DNA of 33,072 nt from JALQUL01 sp964556425 (GTDB taxonomy: Bacteria; Pseudomonadota; Gammaproteobacteria; Burkholderiales; Burkholderiaceae_C). The notes under the pieces are model-generated. The model saw only the letters and a list, made by a program, of their open reading frames with translations, searched no databases and was not told where the DNA came from. The position numbers were made by a program, and so were the translations under genes. Shown here in pieces: positions 25,498-33,072 of the stretch. The stretch is taken from assembly GCA_964556425.1 (NCBI GenBank), contig CAZKWC010000031.1, forward strand, positions 1 to 33,072. Direction: 5' to 3'. Each line of letters starts with the position of its first letter. Within the stretch, counting starts at the first letter, position 1.

Positions 25498-26406
25498 CTA
25501 CTCTAACACAACAGGCCCATACCAAGTCGAAGTAGTGGCTCTAGAATTGTCACCATCTGTCATTATGCCCAAAGAGACTAATTCACCAGGCGACTCTTGA
25601 AAGCTTTTAACAAAATCCTCGTGAATATTGCGTTTTAAAAACTGCCATTTACCCTCAAACCCTGTGGCCTTACCCACCACCAAATACCGAATACGGCTAG
25701 TCTTTTGATTGTGTATAACTGCCTCTAAGGGGCACTCATCACATAAAACATACATCAAGGTAGCGTAAGGCATGGGTTCACCTGTGAGCAACTCACTAAG
25801 CTCAGATAAAACCGCATCTTTTGCAGCCCATTTACTTTTGTCGCCATCAAAGGCCAAAACCAATCGCATACTCGAATCATCTAAGTGAGCCTGCGTTATT
25901 TGTGCATTTTTGGCCTTTTCTAATACTTTCCAAGCCATTTTGACAGATTGGTAATTTTGTGGGCCTAGCGCTAAGCGTTTACGAAGCATACTAGCCGACT
26001 GATTAGCGGTTGCCTTGATTAAATTAACTTGTTTAACTTGTGCCAATTCGTATCGGGTTTGTTTTTTGCCAGGGAAATTTTGCAACTCCCAGTTTTGAAA
26101 GTTAGCCGTTAATGATCCCAGCTGAGTGGCGGCTTGCTGGTTATAGAGCGATAAATTAAAGGAAATAGGAGCTTGAGTACTACTTAATACTTGGCTTGTA
26201 TTATTTTCAGAGTCATTTGATCGCTCTGATAGTTCTAATGCTTCTTCTGGTAAATCACCTTGTTTTGTATCTAATTTTTTTATTGGATTGAAGGTATTAT
26301 TTTCACTTGTAATGCTAGCACAAGCACTTAAAGCCAGCATAGCAAAAACAATTATTAAAAACCACAGATTCAACCGTTTGAGATACAGCATCTTTATTAA
26401 TGACAT
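25498..26406 (-). CDS. DUF3047 family lipoprotein
   Basis: 302 residues. The N-terminus is a lipoprotein signal with lipobox LSAC (Cys29), so lipidation at the membrane is likely. An Asn/Ser/Glu-rich linker (about 30-80) is followed by a DUF3047 domain: KMAWKVLEKAKNAQITQAHLDDSSMRLVLAFDGD, then ATLMYVLCDECPLEAVIHN, KRNIHEDFVKSFQESPGELVSLGIMTDGDNSRATTSTWYG. The repeated pattern of a DUF3047 end, IMTDxDN...YG, is well kept. Function unknown. It sits 86 bases beyond the porin stop with a terminator between. Confidence 0.8.
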   Translation of the reverse strand: MSLIKMLYLKRLNLWFLIIVFAMLALSACASITSENNTFNPIKKLDTKQGDLPEEALELSERSNDSENNTSQVLSSTQAPISFNLSLYNQQAATQLGSLTANFQNWELQNFPGKKQTRYELAQVKQVNLIKATANQSASMLRKRLALGPQNYQSVKMAWKVLEKAKNAQITQAHLDDSSMRLVLAFDGDKSKWAAKDAVLSELSELLTGEPMPYATLMYVLCDECPLEAVIHNQKTSRIRYLVVGKATGFEGKWQFLKRNIHEDFVKSFQESPGELVSLGIMTDGDNSRATTSTWYGPVVLE

Positions 26407-26423
26407 TTATGAACAAATAGTTA

Positions 26424-26455
26424 AAAAGCCTCGAGGTTTACACCTCGAGGCTTTT
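26424..26455 (-). terminator. Intrinsic terminator of porin gene
   Basis: Perfect 14-bp inverted repeat (26424-26437 with 26442-26455) around TTAC, with A/T runs on both ends. It lies 37 bases past the porin stop codon and before the DUF3047 start. Confidence 0.9.
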
Positions 26456-26492
26456 GTTTCTAAGAAACTAGCTGACTAATGTCAGCAGTTGA

Positions 26493-27398
26493 TTAGAAGT
26501 TGTGAACCAAAACGATGTTGTATTGGTTAGATGAATCGCCAGCATTAGATTTGTGTTGACCGAAATCAACATAAACTGATGAACGCTTGCTCAAAGAGTA
26601 ATTTAAACCTAAATCGATGATTGAAGCTGTGTCACGTTTCATGTAGTTTAAACCTAAAGAAACTGGACCCATTGGTACTGCAACACCAACAACAACTGCT
26701 GCTTTGTCTGAGTCATCTTTGCCGCGACGTTTGCTGTCAAAACCTAAACCTAATTTAGCAATGCCGAGGTCATAGTTCGCACCGAAGTCGAAAGATGTTT
26801 TTGTAGTGGCAGATGTGAATGCATCGTTTCTAGAGTTAACTACACGGCCACCGATAGACAATGGGCCTGCTGCATATTTAACACCTAAAACAGCTGATTT
26901 TGTAGCTGGTGTAGAAGAACCGTCTGTTGAAGACTCAACGTATTGAGCGATAACGTTAACACCACCCATTGATGGGCTTGTGTATGTTAAAGCGTCGACT
27001 GGTGAACGTGAGAACACGTCAGCATTGTCATAAGAACCGTTCCAGTTCCATGAATCACCAACTGCAGCGTATGAAACAGCCCATGTAGATGAACGTGAGT
27101 TAGCGTAAGCTAAAGAACCGAAGCCACCAGCTAAAGCGATTGAGCTGTCTTCTTTTGTTACATTGCCACCGCGTGAACCGTTACCAGCAAATTGTGTAGC
27201 TGCAGATAATTTCAAGCCACCGCCTAAGTCTTCAGACAAAGAAACTTTAACGCTGTTTGTATCTAATACCAAACCTTTAGAACCGTCGAAGTCCTTTAAG
27301 TAAGCAGCAGCGATAGTGCCAGAAATAGTTGCAGTAGATTGTGCGGAAGCAGCGCCGACAACAGCCAGGGCAGCAAATGCTACGAGGGTTTTTTTCAT
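26493..27398 (-). CDS. Burkholderia-type general porin (first copy)
   Basis: 301 residues from the ATG at 27398; GGAG lies 9 bases upstream. The signal peptide MKKTLVAFAALAVVGAASAQ is followed by STATISGTIAAAYLK, the first strand, and the protein ends NIVLVHNF with the terminal Phe needed for BAM recognition. The remainder alternates as a 16-strand barrel with GGVNVIAQYVE, AAGPLSIGGRV and LNYSLSKRSSVYVDFGQHK, all porin_4 features. It forms trimeric outer-membrane diffusion channels. A paralogue lies 4 kb away on the opposite strand. Confidence 0.93.
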   Translation of the reverse strand: MKKTLVAFAALAVVGAASAQSTATISGTIAAAYLKDFDGSKGLVLDTNSVKVSLSEDLGGGLKLSAATQFAGNGSRGGNVTKEDSSIALAGGFGSLAYANSRSSTWAVSYAAVGDSWNWNGSYDNADVFSRSPVDALTYTSPSMGGVNVIAQYVESSTDGSSTPATKSAVLGVKYAAGPLSIGGRVVNSRNDAFTSATTKTSFDFGANYDLGIAKLGLGFDSKRRGKDDSDKAAVVVGVAVPMGPVSLGLNYMKRDTASIIDLGLNYSLSKRSSVYVDFGQHKSNAGDSSNQYNIVLVHNF

Positions 27399-27987
27399 GT
27401 GAGATTTCTCCAAGGTTAAAAATATCGCTACAGAGTTATGAAGCGCATGTTAAGCAGTAACACACGTTTGCTTTTCCCTTTAGCCAAGCGCCAATTCAGG
27501 TGCCTGTGTGTATTAGAACGGAGGTAAGAGGCTTAAGCAAAAAAAACGTGAATTATTTATAGGTTTTTTGGATTTATGTTGTGATTGGGCAACAAAGATT
27601 CACCTAAAATTGAATTTTGAAAGACTTTCACTCAATACCTTTCAAACCCTATCTAGGTACTATGGGAATGAATCATACTGTCGAATAAATATTCCCAATA
27701 CCAAGTTAAGCTATTGTTTTAATTGATTTTTTATTTAAAAATATTAGCTCAAATTGGCCATTAACCCATATTTGAATAATTTTTGTTTCAGTTTTAATTG
27801 TTAACTAGGTAACAATGAATTGGTGTTGGCGGGACTATTAGCTACTGCCATGACTGCCAAACGCTTGAGTTCAACAAAATCGGTAATAGAAAAATAAAAA
27901 ATCATTTTTTTTACATAAACGAACACTTAGTTGAGCCAAAACCATTTATGTTTTAGCTCAACCCACCTAAGCTTGCATTTTCACTAT
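27399..27987. other. Long intergenic region upstream of porin, downstream of ilvA
   Basis: No protein gene is supported. Its right end holds an imperfect hairpin (27931-27942 with 27950-27961, one mismatch) after the ilvA stop, without a T-run; it may end ilvA transcripts. A dyad ATTGTTA-N6-TAACAAT is at 27797-27816. A loose stem GGTACTATGGGAAT...ATTCCCAATACC spans about 27655-27702. The porin promoter must lie here; TATAAA on the minus strand near 27555-27560 is the best -10 by eye. All are low-confidence reads. Confidence 0.35.
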
Positions 27988-29547
27988 TTAGGAGTTTTGC
28001 AAAAATAATTTATAAATAGGATTTTCTGTTTCATCATCGTACGGATAGCCTAAGCTGAGTAAAAACTCATCAAACTCGGCTTGCTCCGATGTTGGAACCT
28101 GCAATCCCACTAAGATTCGGCCGTAGTCAGCTCCTTGATTGCGGTAATGGAATAATGAAATATTCCAACCAGGACGCATTAATGACAAAAATTTCATAAG
28201 AGCACCTGGGCGCTCTGGGAATTCAAAACGCAATAAGCGCTCATTGGTAGCTAATTGACTTGGACCACCTACCATATGCCTTATGTGGTCTCTTGCTAAG
28301 TCATCGTGGGTTAAATCAATGGAAGTAAAACCTTGCTGATTAAACTGCTCTGCAATTTGTTTACTTTCACCTTTTAATTGGGTACTTAAGCCTACAAACA
28401 CATGTGCTTTTTTGGCATCCGATATTCGGTAATTAAATTCGGTTACATTTCTTGGGCCGCCAGGTAATGCGCCAATTAACTCACAAAAGCGTCTAAAACT
28501 GCCTCGCTCCTCGGGAATAGTCACTGCAAATAAGGCTTCGCGTTCTTCACCTGCTTCGGCTCGTTCTGCCACAAAACGCAGCCTATCAAAATTCATGTTA
28601 GCGCCGCACAAAATGGTCGCAAATGTTTGTCCTTGGCAATTATATTTTTGACTGTATTGCTTGGCTGCAGCTACTGCCATTGCACCAGACGGCTCAACTA
28701 TAGAGCGAGTATCTATAAAAATATCTTTGATGGCTGCACACACTTCATCGGTGTTCACCACAATATATTCATCAACTAAATTATTGGCCACTCTAAAAGT
28801 TTCTTCGCCTACCAACCGCACTGCTGTGCCGTCTGCAAAAATACCTACATCTTTGAGTTGAACCCTTTGCTTGGCCTCGACGGAAAGTAACATGGCGTTG
28901 GAGTCATTCATTTGTACTCCCACCACTTTAATACTTGGCCTTACTGCCTTTATGTAGTTGGCCACGCCAGAAATAAGACCACCGCCTCCAATCGCAACAA
29001 ACACAACATCAAGTGGGCCTTGATGTTGACTTAATATTTCCATGGCAATGGTGCCTTGACCTGCTATTACTTCGGGGTCATCGAAGGGATGTACAAAGGT
29101 TAGGTTGTGTTGTGCTTGTAATTGAACCGCATGATTGTAGGCATCGGTATAACTTTCACCGTGTAAAACCACTTCGCCGCCTAACGCTTGCACCGCATTA
29201 ATTTTTACCTGAGGAGTGGTAGTTGGCATCACAATAATAGCGCGAACTTTGAGCTTAGATGCAGACAAGGCAACACCTTGTGCATGATTGCCAGCAGACG
29301 CACAAATGACTCCTTTTGCCAAGGCTTCTGGACTTAAGTGAGCCATTTTGTTATAGGCGCCACGAATTTTAAAACTATAAACTGATTGTTGGTCTTCGCG
29401 CTTTAAAAGTACCGTATTGTTAATTCGAGTACTTAAATTACGGGCAAGCTGTAAATCGGTCTTTTTTGCCACATCATAAACCTTGGCATTTAAGATTTTG
29501 ATGAGGTAGTCGGCGGGTGTAAGGAGGGGGTTGTGTGTCGTATTCAT
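27988..29547 (-). CDS. ilvA: Biosynthetic threonine dehydratase IlvA
   Basis: 519 residues, full length. The N-terminal PLP domain has the cofactor lysine at Lys60 in YSFKIRGAYNK, the SAGNHAQGVA loop and the glycine-rich IGGGGLISGVA phosphate loop. The C-terminus has two ACT-like regulatory domains (about 335-415 and 425-515), as in biosynthetic, isoleucine-inhibited enzymes rather than the short catabolic TdcB type. It makes 2-oxobutanoate for isoleucine. GGAGGG precedes the ATG. A terminator stands 80 bases upstream of the start on the same strand, which could be an attenuator or the end of a small RNA. Confidence 0.97.
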   Translation of the reverse strand: MNTTHNPLLTPADYLIKILNAKVYDVAKKTDLQLARNLSTRINNTVLLKREDQQSVYSFKIRGAYNKMAHLSPEALAKGVICASAGNHAQGVALSASKLKVRAIIVMPTTTPQVKINAVQALGGEVVLHGESYTDAYNHAVQLQAQHNLTFVHPFDDPEVIAGQGTIAMEILSQHQGPLDVVFVAIGGGGLISGVANYIKAVRPSIKVVGVQMNDSNAMLLSVEAKQRVQLKDVGIFADGTAVRLVGEETFRVANNLVDEYIVVNTDEVCAAIKDIFIDTRSIVEPSGAMAVAAAKQYSQKYNCQGQTFATILCGANMNFDRLRFVAERAEAGEEREALFAVTIPEERGSFRRFCELIGALPGGPRNVTEFNYRISDAKKAHVFVGLSTQLKGESKQIAEQFNQQGFTSIDLTHDDLARDHIRHMVGGPSQLATNERLLRFEFPERPGALMKFLSLMRPGWNISLFHYRNQGADYGRILVGLQVPTSEQAEFDEFLLSLGYPYDDETENPIYKLFLQNS

Positions 29548-29627
29548 AGCCCTCCAATGATAAACCTTGATTGGGTAACTAAATTACATTCAATCCTCTA
29601 TTTTATTTTTTGGGACTAATTTTTTAC

Positions 29628-29721
29628 AAAAAAAAGCCCCGAAGCTTTTAAGGCTTCGAGGCAAAATCCATCTTTTCAGAGGATGGAGGAGACAATTTGC
29701 ACACAAAAACAATTTGTGTAT
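29628..29721 (-). ncRNA. Candidate small RNA upstream of ilvA
   Basis: On the minus strand three stem-loops follow one another: ACACAAA/TTTGTGT (29701-29719), TCCATC/GATGGA (about 29668-29688) and the terminator (29636-29662) with eight T. Between the first two lies an exposed GUCUCCUCC. A -10-like TATACT (29728-29733) lies 7 bases before the first stem; the -35 is poor (TTGCAA at 15 bases). No convincing reading frame. The layout is typical of trans-acting sRNAs with an anti-Shine-Dalgarno seed. The alternative is an ilvA leader with attenuation. Confidence 0.4.
29636..29662 (-). terminator. Intrinsic terminator upstream of ilvA
   Basis: Ten-base arms 29636-29645 and 29653-29662 with one mismatch, loop of seven bases, followed on the minus strand by eight T. 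It does not end a known gene. Confidence 0.8.
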
Positions 29722-29733
29722 ATGATAAGTATA

Positions 29734-30017
29734 TCGAATAATGTTGCATTGCAACAGACCCTTTAAAGGATATTCAGCAACAAATCGAGACAAAATACCT
29801 AAAAAACCACAAACAAAACGTAGCTAACATTCATTTATAAAAATTTGATTTTTTTTAACTGTTTTTGTAGCCGAAATAAAGGTTCGCAAGTTTAGATTAA
29901 GTCTTTCTCACTAATAAATAAGCTTTTATGCTATTTAAAAAAGAATATTATTATAACTATAGCAATTTACATGTCAAAATATTTATGACTCTTTTATTGA
30001 TTTTTTAAGGCAAAAAA
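29734..30017. other. Intergenic region before osmC-like gene
   Basis: AT-rich, with no gene. It must hold the promoter of the OsmC-family gene; I see TATAAC-like sequence near 29953 but no convincing -35. AAGG lies 8 bases before the ATG at 30018. Confidence 0.3.
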
Positions 30018-30464
30018 ATGGAATGCACAGTAAATTGGACAGGTGGCTTAGGTACTCAATCTAGCATGGGCTTTATTGCAGAGACTGGAAGTGGTCATAT
30101 TTTAAATATGGACGGTGCTCCCGATGCGCTAAAACCTGAAAATGGCGGAAAAAATTTAGCGGCTCGTCCTATGGAGTTATTACTAGCTGGCATGGGCGGA
30201 TGCACCTCTTATGACGTGGTTTTAATCTTAAAACGGGGCAGACAAGCGGTGAAAGGCTGTACCGTACAAATAAAAGCCGAACGAGCTGAAACCGAACCCA
30301 AGGTTTTTACTAAAATTAATATGCACTTTATTGTCACGGGTGATAATTTGGTATCTAGCGCTGTAGAACGAGCGATTGCTTTAAGCCATGAAAAGTATTG
30401 TTCAGCTAGCATTATGTTGGGCAAAACAGCCGAAATAAGTACTAGCTTTGAAATTTCTGCTTAA
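30018..30464 (+). CDS. OsmC-family protein (YhfA-like)
   Basis: 148 residues. OsmC-fold proteins reduce organic hydroperoxides through two cysteines; here Cys62 in MGGCTSYDVV and Cys128 in HEKYCSAS are in the family positions. The RPMELLLAGMGGC segment and the short length fit the YhfA-like subgroup, whose physiological substrate is not established. Convergent with coq7 with 29 bases between. Confidence 0.9.
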   Translation: MECTVNWTGGLGTQSSMGFIAETGSGHILNMDGAPDALKPENGGKNLAARPMELLLAGMGGCTSYDVVLILKRGRQAVKGCTVQIKAERAETEPKVFTKINMHFIVTGDNLVSSAVERAIALSHEKYCSASIMLGKTAEISTSFEISA

Positions 30465-30493
30465 ACAACTACCCTTTAAGTACAACCATACAA

Positions 30494-31141
30494 TTAAATT
30501 CGGTGCGCCACTGTGGTCATCACTTTGGCTGCCGCTTTCATTAGGCCTTTAACTGGTAATGGTAATTCAATTGCGCCCTTTAGTTGCGCTTCTTTGGCAT
30601 GTCTAATTTCATCTTGCTTCATTTGCTCCACTACCGCTCTAGAAGCCCAGTCTTGAGCTGGCAAACGGTTTAAATGCTCATCTAAATGAGCTTCTACCTG
30701 TTTTTCGGTCTCGACCACAAAACCCAGACTTACCTTATCACCAAAACGGCCTGCCACCAATCCCAACCCAAAAGCGCCAGCATACCAAAGCGGATTAAAT
30801 AAACTAGTTCTGCCGCCTAGCTCTTCAATACGTTGCCTTGTCCAAGCCAAGTGGTCACCTTCTTCTTTTGCTGCTTCTTTAAAATGTTTTTGTAATGCGA
30901 TGTCTTGGGTGGCATAAGCTTGTGCGTTATACAAAGCTTGAGCACAAACCTCGCCTACATGGTTCACCCTCATGAGGGCTGCTGCTAATTTTTTCTCAGA
31001 CTCGTTTAGAGTGGCACTGCTTACCTCATGCGGTTCTTGATTTTTTTTAACTTGCTGGCCTGGATAGGTAGTTCGACTGTGTTGGTGCCCATATATCGTT
31101 TTTAAAGCCTCATCGAATCCTAAAATTGCTTTTTCAATCAT
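30494..31141 (-). CDS. coq7: 2-polyprenyl-3-methyl-6-methoxy-1,4-benzoquinol monooxygenase
   Basis: 215 residues, a membrane-associated di-iron hydroxylase of ubiquinone synthesis (DMQ to demethylubiquinol). Iron ligands are seen in two repeated pairs: Glu64 in NHVGEV, Glu94 and His97 in EEGDHL, then Glu146 in VETEKQVE, Glu178 and His181 in DEIRHA. The hydrophobic patch NPLWYAGAFGLGLVAG may touch the membrane. Bacteria with this family use it in place of UbiF. GGA lies about 8 bases before the ATG. Confidence 0.95.
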   Translation of the reverse strand: MIEKAILGFDEALKTIYGHQHSRTTYPGQQVKKNQEPHEVSSATLNESEKKLAAALMRVNHVGEVCAQALYNAQAYATQDIALQKHFKEAAKEEGDHLAWTRQRIEELGGRTSLFNPLWYAGAFGLGLVAGRFGDKVSLGFVVETEKQVEAHLDEHLNRLPAQDWASRAVVEQMKQDEIRHAKEAQLKGAIELPLPVKGLMKAAAKVMTTVAHRI

Positions 31142-31448
31142 TTTTTATTCCATTTATATCAATGTACAGCTAATAACGCTTTGAAGTTTTTGTATCTTCA
31201 GTTAGTTATTTTGCACTATCGGGACGATCTATTCCTACCAGCCCCTGATTAACTACTCTTTTCTTCAACTATATGAAGCCATAACTAATCACTTAAATGT
31301 TGTTACATCACAACAATTCAAGCCAACTAAGAGAAGCAATTAAAGTTCATTTGGGAAAAGTATCAAAGTGTAATAAATATTGATTTAAGCTATCAAAAAT
31401 TCTTAAAAGATTACTTATTTCATTTTTATATTTTGTTTTGGATTCACT
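31142..31448. promoter_or_regulatory. Intergenic region upstream of second porin, with a dyad
   Basis: No gene. TGTTGT-N6-ACAACA at 31298-31315 is a clean dyad about 135 bases before the porin ATG and could be a regulator site. Possible -35/-10 pairs around 31349-31378 (TTGGGA and TAATAA) have poor spacing. The gene's ribosome site is weak (GGATTC). Confidence 0.3.
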
Positions 31449-32357
31449 ATGAAAAAAACTCTTATTGCTTTAGCAGCGTTTTCTGTTGTTGGTTTAGCTA
31501 GCGCCCAATCAACTGCTACTATTTCTGGAACTATTGCGGCTGGTTGGATTAAATCATTGGGTGGCGATAAAGGCTTGGTACTTGATAGCAGCTCTATTAA
31601 ATTCGATTTAGTAGAAGACTTAGGCAATGGTTTAAAAGTATCTGCTGCCACACAATTTGCTGGTAACTCTAACCGTGGTGGTAATGTTACCAAAGAAGAC
31701 ACTAGCCTTGGTTTATCTGGCAGTTTTGGTACTTTTGCCTATCAAAATACCCGTAGCAGCTCTTGGGCTGTTAACTACGGCATGGTGGGCGATAATTGGT
31801 TATGGGATGGCGTTTACAGTAGCAATGACGGCGAAGTCTTTACTCGCACCGCTACAGACATGATTAGCTACACTAGCCCTGCATTTGGTGGTGTTAATTT
31901 AGTCGCTAGTTTTGCTGAAGAAGCAGACGGTTCTGGTACACCAGCCACTAAAAGGTCATCATTAGGTGCTAAATATGCAGCAGGCCCGTTGTCTGCTGGC
32001 ATTCGTTATATTCGTGGTAGCAACGATTCTTGGGGCAACAACATCAATAAAGGCGGTTTTGAAGCTGGTGTTAATTATGATTTTGGTGTTGCTAAAGTAG
32101 GTTTAGGCCTTGATGGTAAACGTGTTGGTAATGACAAATCAGAAAAATCAGCGCTTACTGCAGGCGTAGCTATTCCATTTGGTAAATTTTCTGCTGGTCT
32201 TAATTTTGCCAAACGTGATGAATCAACTGTAAGCGAGTTAGGCCTTAACTATGCATTAAGCAAACGCTCTAGCGTTTATGCCAATTATGGTCGTACCCAT
32301 TTTGCTACTGGCATCAATTGCAATCAAGGCAACTTGGTTTTAGTTCATAGTTTCTAA
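31449..32357 (+). CDS. Burkholderia-type general porin (second copy)
   Basis: 302 residues. Signal peptide MKKTLIALAAFSVVGLASAQ, then STATISGTIAAGWIKSLGGDKGL, with full-length collinear similarity to the porin at 26493-27398, including SRGGNVTKED, NTRSSSWAVNY and LNYALSKRSSVYANYG; terminal Phe in VLVHSF. It is a paralogue by local duplication, now in opposite orientation with ilvA, osmC and coq7 between. Surface-loop regions differ most, as expected for altered channel or antigen properties. Confidence 0.93.
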   Translation: MKKTLIALAAFSVVGLASAQSTATISGTIAAGWIKSLGGDKGLVLDSSSIKFDLVEDLGNGLKVSAATQFAGNSNRGGNVTKEDTSLGLSGSFGTFAYQNTRSSSWAVNYGMVGDNWLWDGVYSSNDGEVFTRTATDMISYTSPAFGGVNLVASFAEEADGSGTPATKRSSLGAKYAAGPLSAGIRYIRGSNDSWGNNINKGGFEAGVNYDFGVAKVGLGLDGKRVGNDKSEKSALTAGVAIPFGKFSAGLNFAKRDESTVSELGLNYALSKRSSVYANYGRTHFATGINCNQGNLVLVHSF

Positions 32358-32412
32358 TTCAAAACATACCACCTGCTTTTTTGTTGGTGTGATGTGTGTA
32401 ATTGAATAGTTA

Positions 32413-32450
32413 AAAAACCTTGCTTTTGGCGCTCGTCAAGCAAGGTTTTT
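32413..32450 (+). terminator. Intrinsic terminator after second porin
   Basis: 13-bp arms (32413-32425 with 32438-32450) around a 12-base loop, followed by T. An A-run on the left side lets it also serve the convergent DUF3025 gene. Confidence 0.88.
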
Positions 32451-32492
32451 TATTAGTTTATCAATAGTTAAATGATTCACTCAAGGCCTAGA

Positions 32493-33072
32493 TTATTTTC
32501 TTTTAGCTCTAAAAACCAAATCATCCTGGTAATAACTAATATTTTCGTTTTCAGCACACCAGCCAGGTATACCCAGTACAGGTAAATGACAATAGGGCTT
32601 GCTAACCAATAATTGAGGATTTAAGTATTGGCTCAAAATATCGTCTAATTGACTTAAGTTTTCAAACTTCTGTGGCACACGTAGCACATGAGCACACATT
32701 CCTTTGCGGGGGGCTACTAATTTTTCTTGTAAAGCATGACCAAACAATACATAGTTAGATTGCTGCCATAAATCTCTTAATTCAATCATTGCCCTTTGCC
32801 ACTGCTTATTTTGCAAAGCATCCCAAAGCTCATCTGGCGCATACAACAATAAAACATTTTCATCAAACAAAGTGAGTGCATCACGCAAGGCACCTCGCTT
32901 GGCACCTATTCCTAAATTAGCAATTTCTGTGGCCTGCAACTGATTAAGCAATAGCTTGGTTTGGGGCATATGAAACCACACCAAGGCATTAAAAAAATCA
33001 TGTAAGCCGTCACGTGTCGGTACTTGTTGAGTTTGGTAAATAAAGGCCTCATAGGCTTGTCCTATGGGTAAA
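32493..33072 (-). CDS. DUF3025 family protein, 5' end cut by window edge
   Basis: The frame is open to the right edge: residues before the apparent TTG start, YEAFIYQTQQVPTRDGLHDFFNALVWF, belong to the family, so the real start is outside. About 192 residues are visible. They include GAKRGALRDALTLFDENVLLLYAP, FGHALQEKLVAPRKGMCAHVL and the late HLPVLGIPGWCAENENISYYQDDLVFRAKRK. Function unknown; the family is common in Beta- and Gammaproteobacteria. Convergent with the second porin, with a shared terminator between. Confidence 0.85.
   Translation of the reverse strand, partial: LPIGQAYEAFIYQTQQVPTRDGLHDFFNALVWFHMPQTKLLLNQLQATEIANLGIGAKRGALRDALTLFDENVLLLYAPDELWDALQNKQWQRAMIELRDLWQQSNYVLFGHALQEKLVAPRKGMCAHVLRVPQKFENLSQLDDILSQYLNPQLLVSKPYCHLPVLGIPGWCAENENISYYQDDLVFRAKRK

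Noticed and set aside
29590..29793. 67-residue minus-strand frame upstream of ilvA
   Set aside because: Runs through the terminator hairpin and has no ribosome site or recognisable content.

Overview
The window looks like chromosomal DNA of a low-GC member of the Betaproteobacteria, most likely Burkholderiales. The evidence is the gene content (AceK, a LiuR-type MerR regulator with isovaleryl-CoA dehydrogenase, a type II secretion cluster with gspN, Burkholderia-type porins ending in Phe, di-iron Coq7, two-ACT-domain IlvA, a DUF3025 protein). The bases are AT-rich for that order. The genus cannot be fixed from the sequence alone. No rRNA, tRNA, CRISPR array, transposase or prophage was seen.

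Region 1 (1-6760, all minus strand) is a catabolic operon read right to left: PaaI-type thioesterase, isovaleryl-CoA dehydrogenase (liuA), beta-carbonic anhydrase (can), isocitrate dehydrogenase kinase/phosphatase (aceK), acetyl-CoA acetyltransferase and an acyl-CoA dehydrogenase that runs off the left edge. A perfect 24-bp palindrome overlaps its predicted promoter. The same palindrome core (20 bp) lies at 19634-19653, between a liuR-like MerR gene and a divergent metallo-beta-lactamase-fold gene, 13 kb away. I infer one LiuR regulon for leucine and acyl-CoA breakdown. The carbonic anhydrase would supply bicarbonate for methylcrotonyl-CoA carboxylase, and AceK would open the glyoxylate bypass for the acetyl-CoA produced.

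Region 2 (7248-22685) is mainly the type II secretion system: gspG-H-I-J-K-L-M-N-D-E on the minus strand with many 1-4 base junctions, gspC divergent from gspG, and gspF displaced to 21459. Between gspC and gspF sit the MBL hydrolase, liuR, yigZ, a candidate small RNA and an assembly gap of 100 Ns. The gap is flanked by an identical 55-base sequence on each side, which looks like an unmerged contig overlap. A small secreted protein of unknown function lies just beyond gspE.

Region 3 (22778-33072) is a mixed housekeeping region: moaC, a BepA-like M48 protease, a small four-helix membrane protein overlapping the protease gene tail to tail, a DUF3047 lipoprotein, a porin, ilvA, an OsmC-family protein, coq7, a second porin paralogous to the first, and a DUF3025 gene cut by the right edge.

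The least explained signals are two intergenic candidate small RNAs (about 20837-20908 and 29628-29721, both minus strand). Each ends in a strong intrinsic terminator, and they share a 13-pair complementary stretch built on a GUCUCC/GGAGAC core. I did not find a clearly new defence or mobile system.
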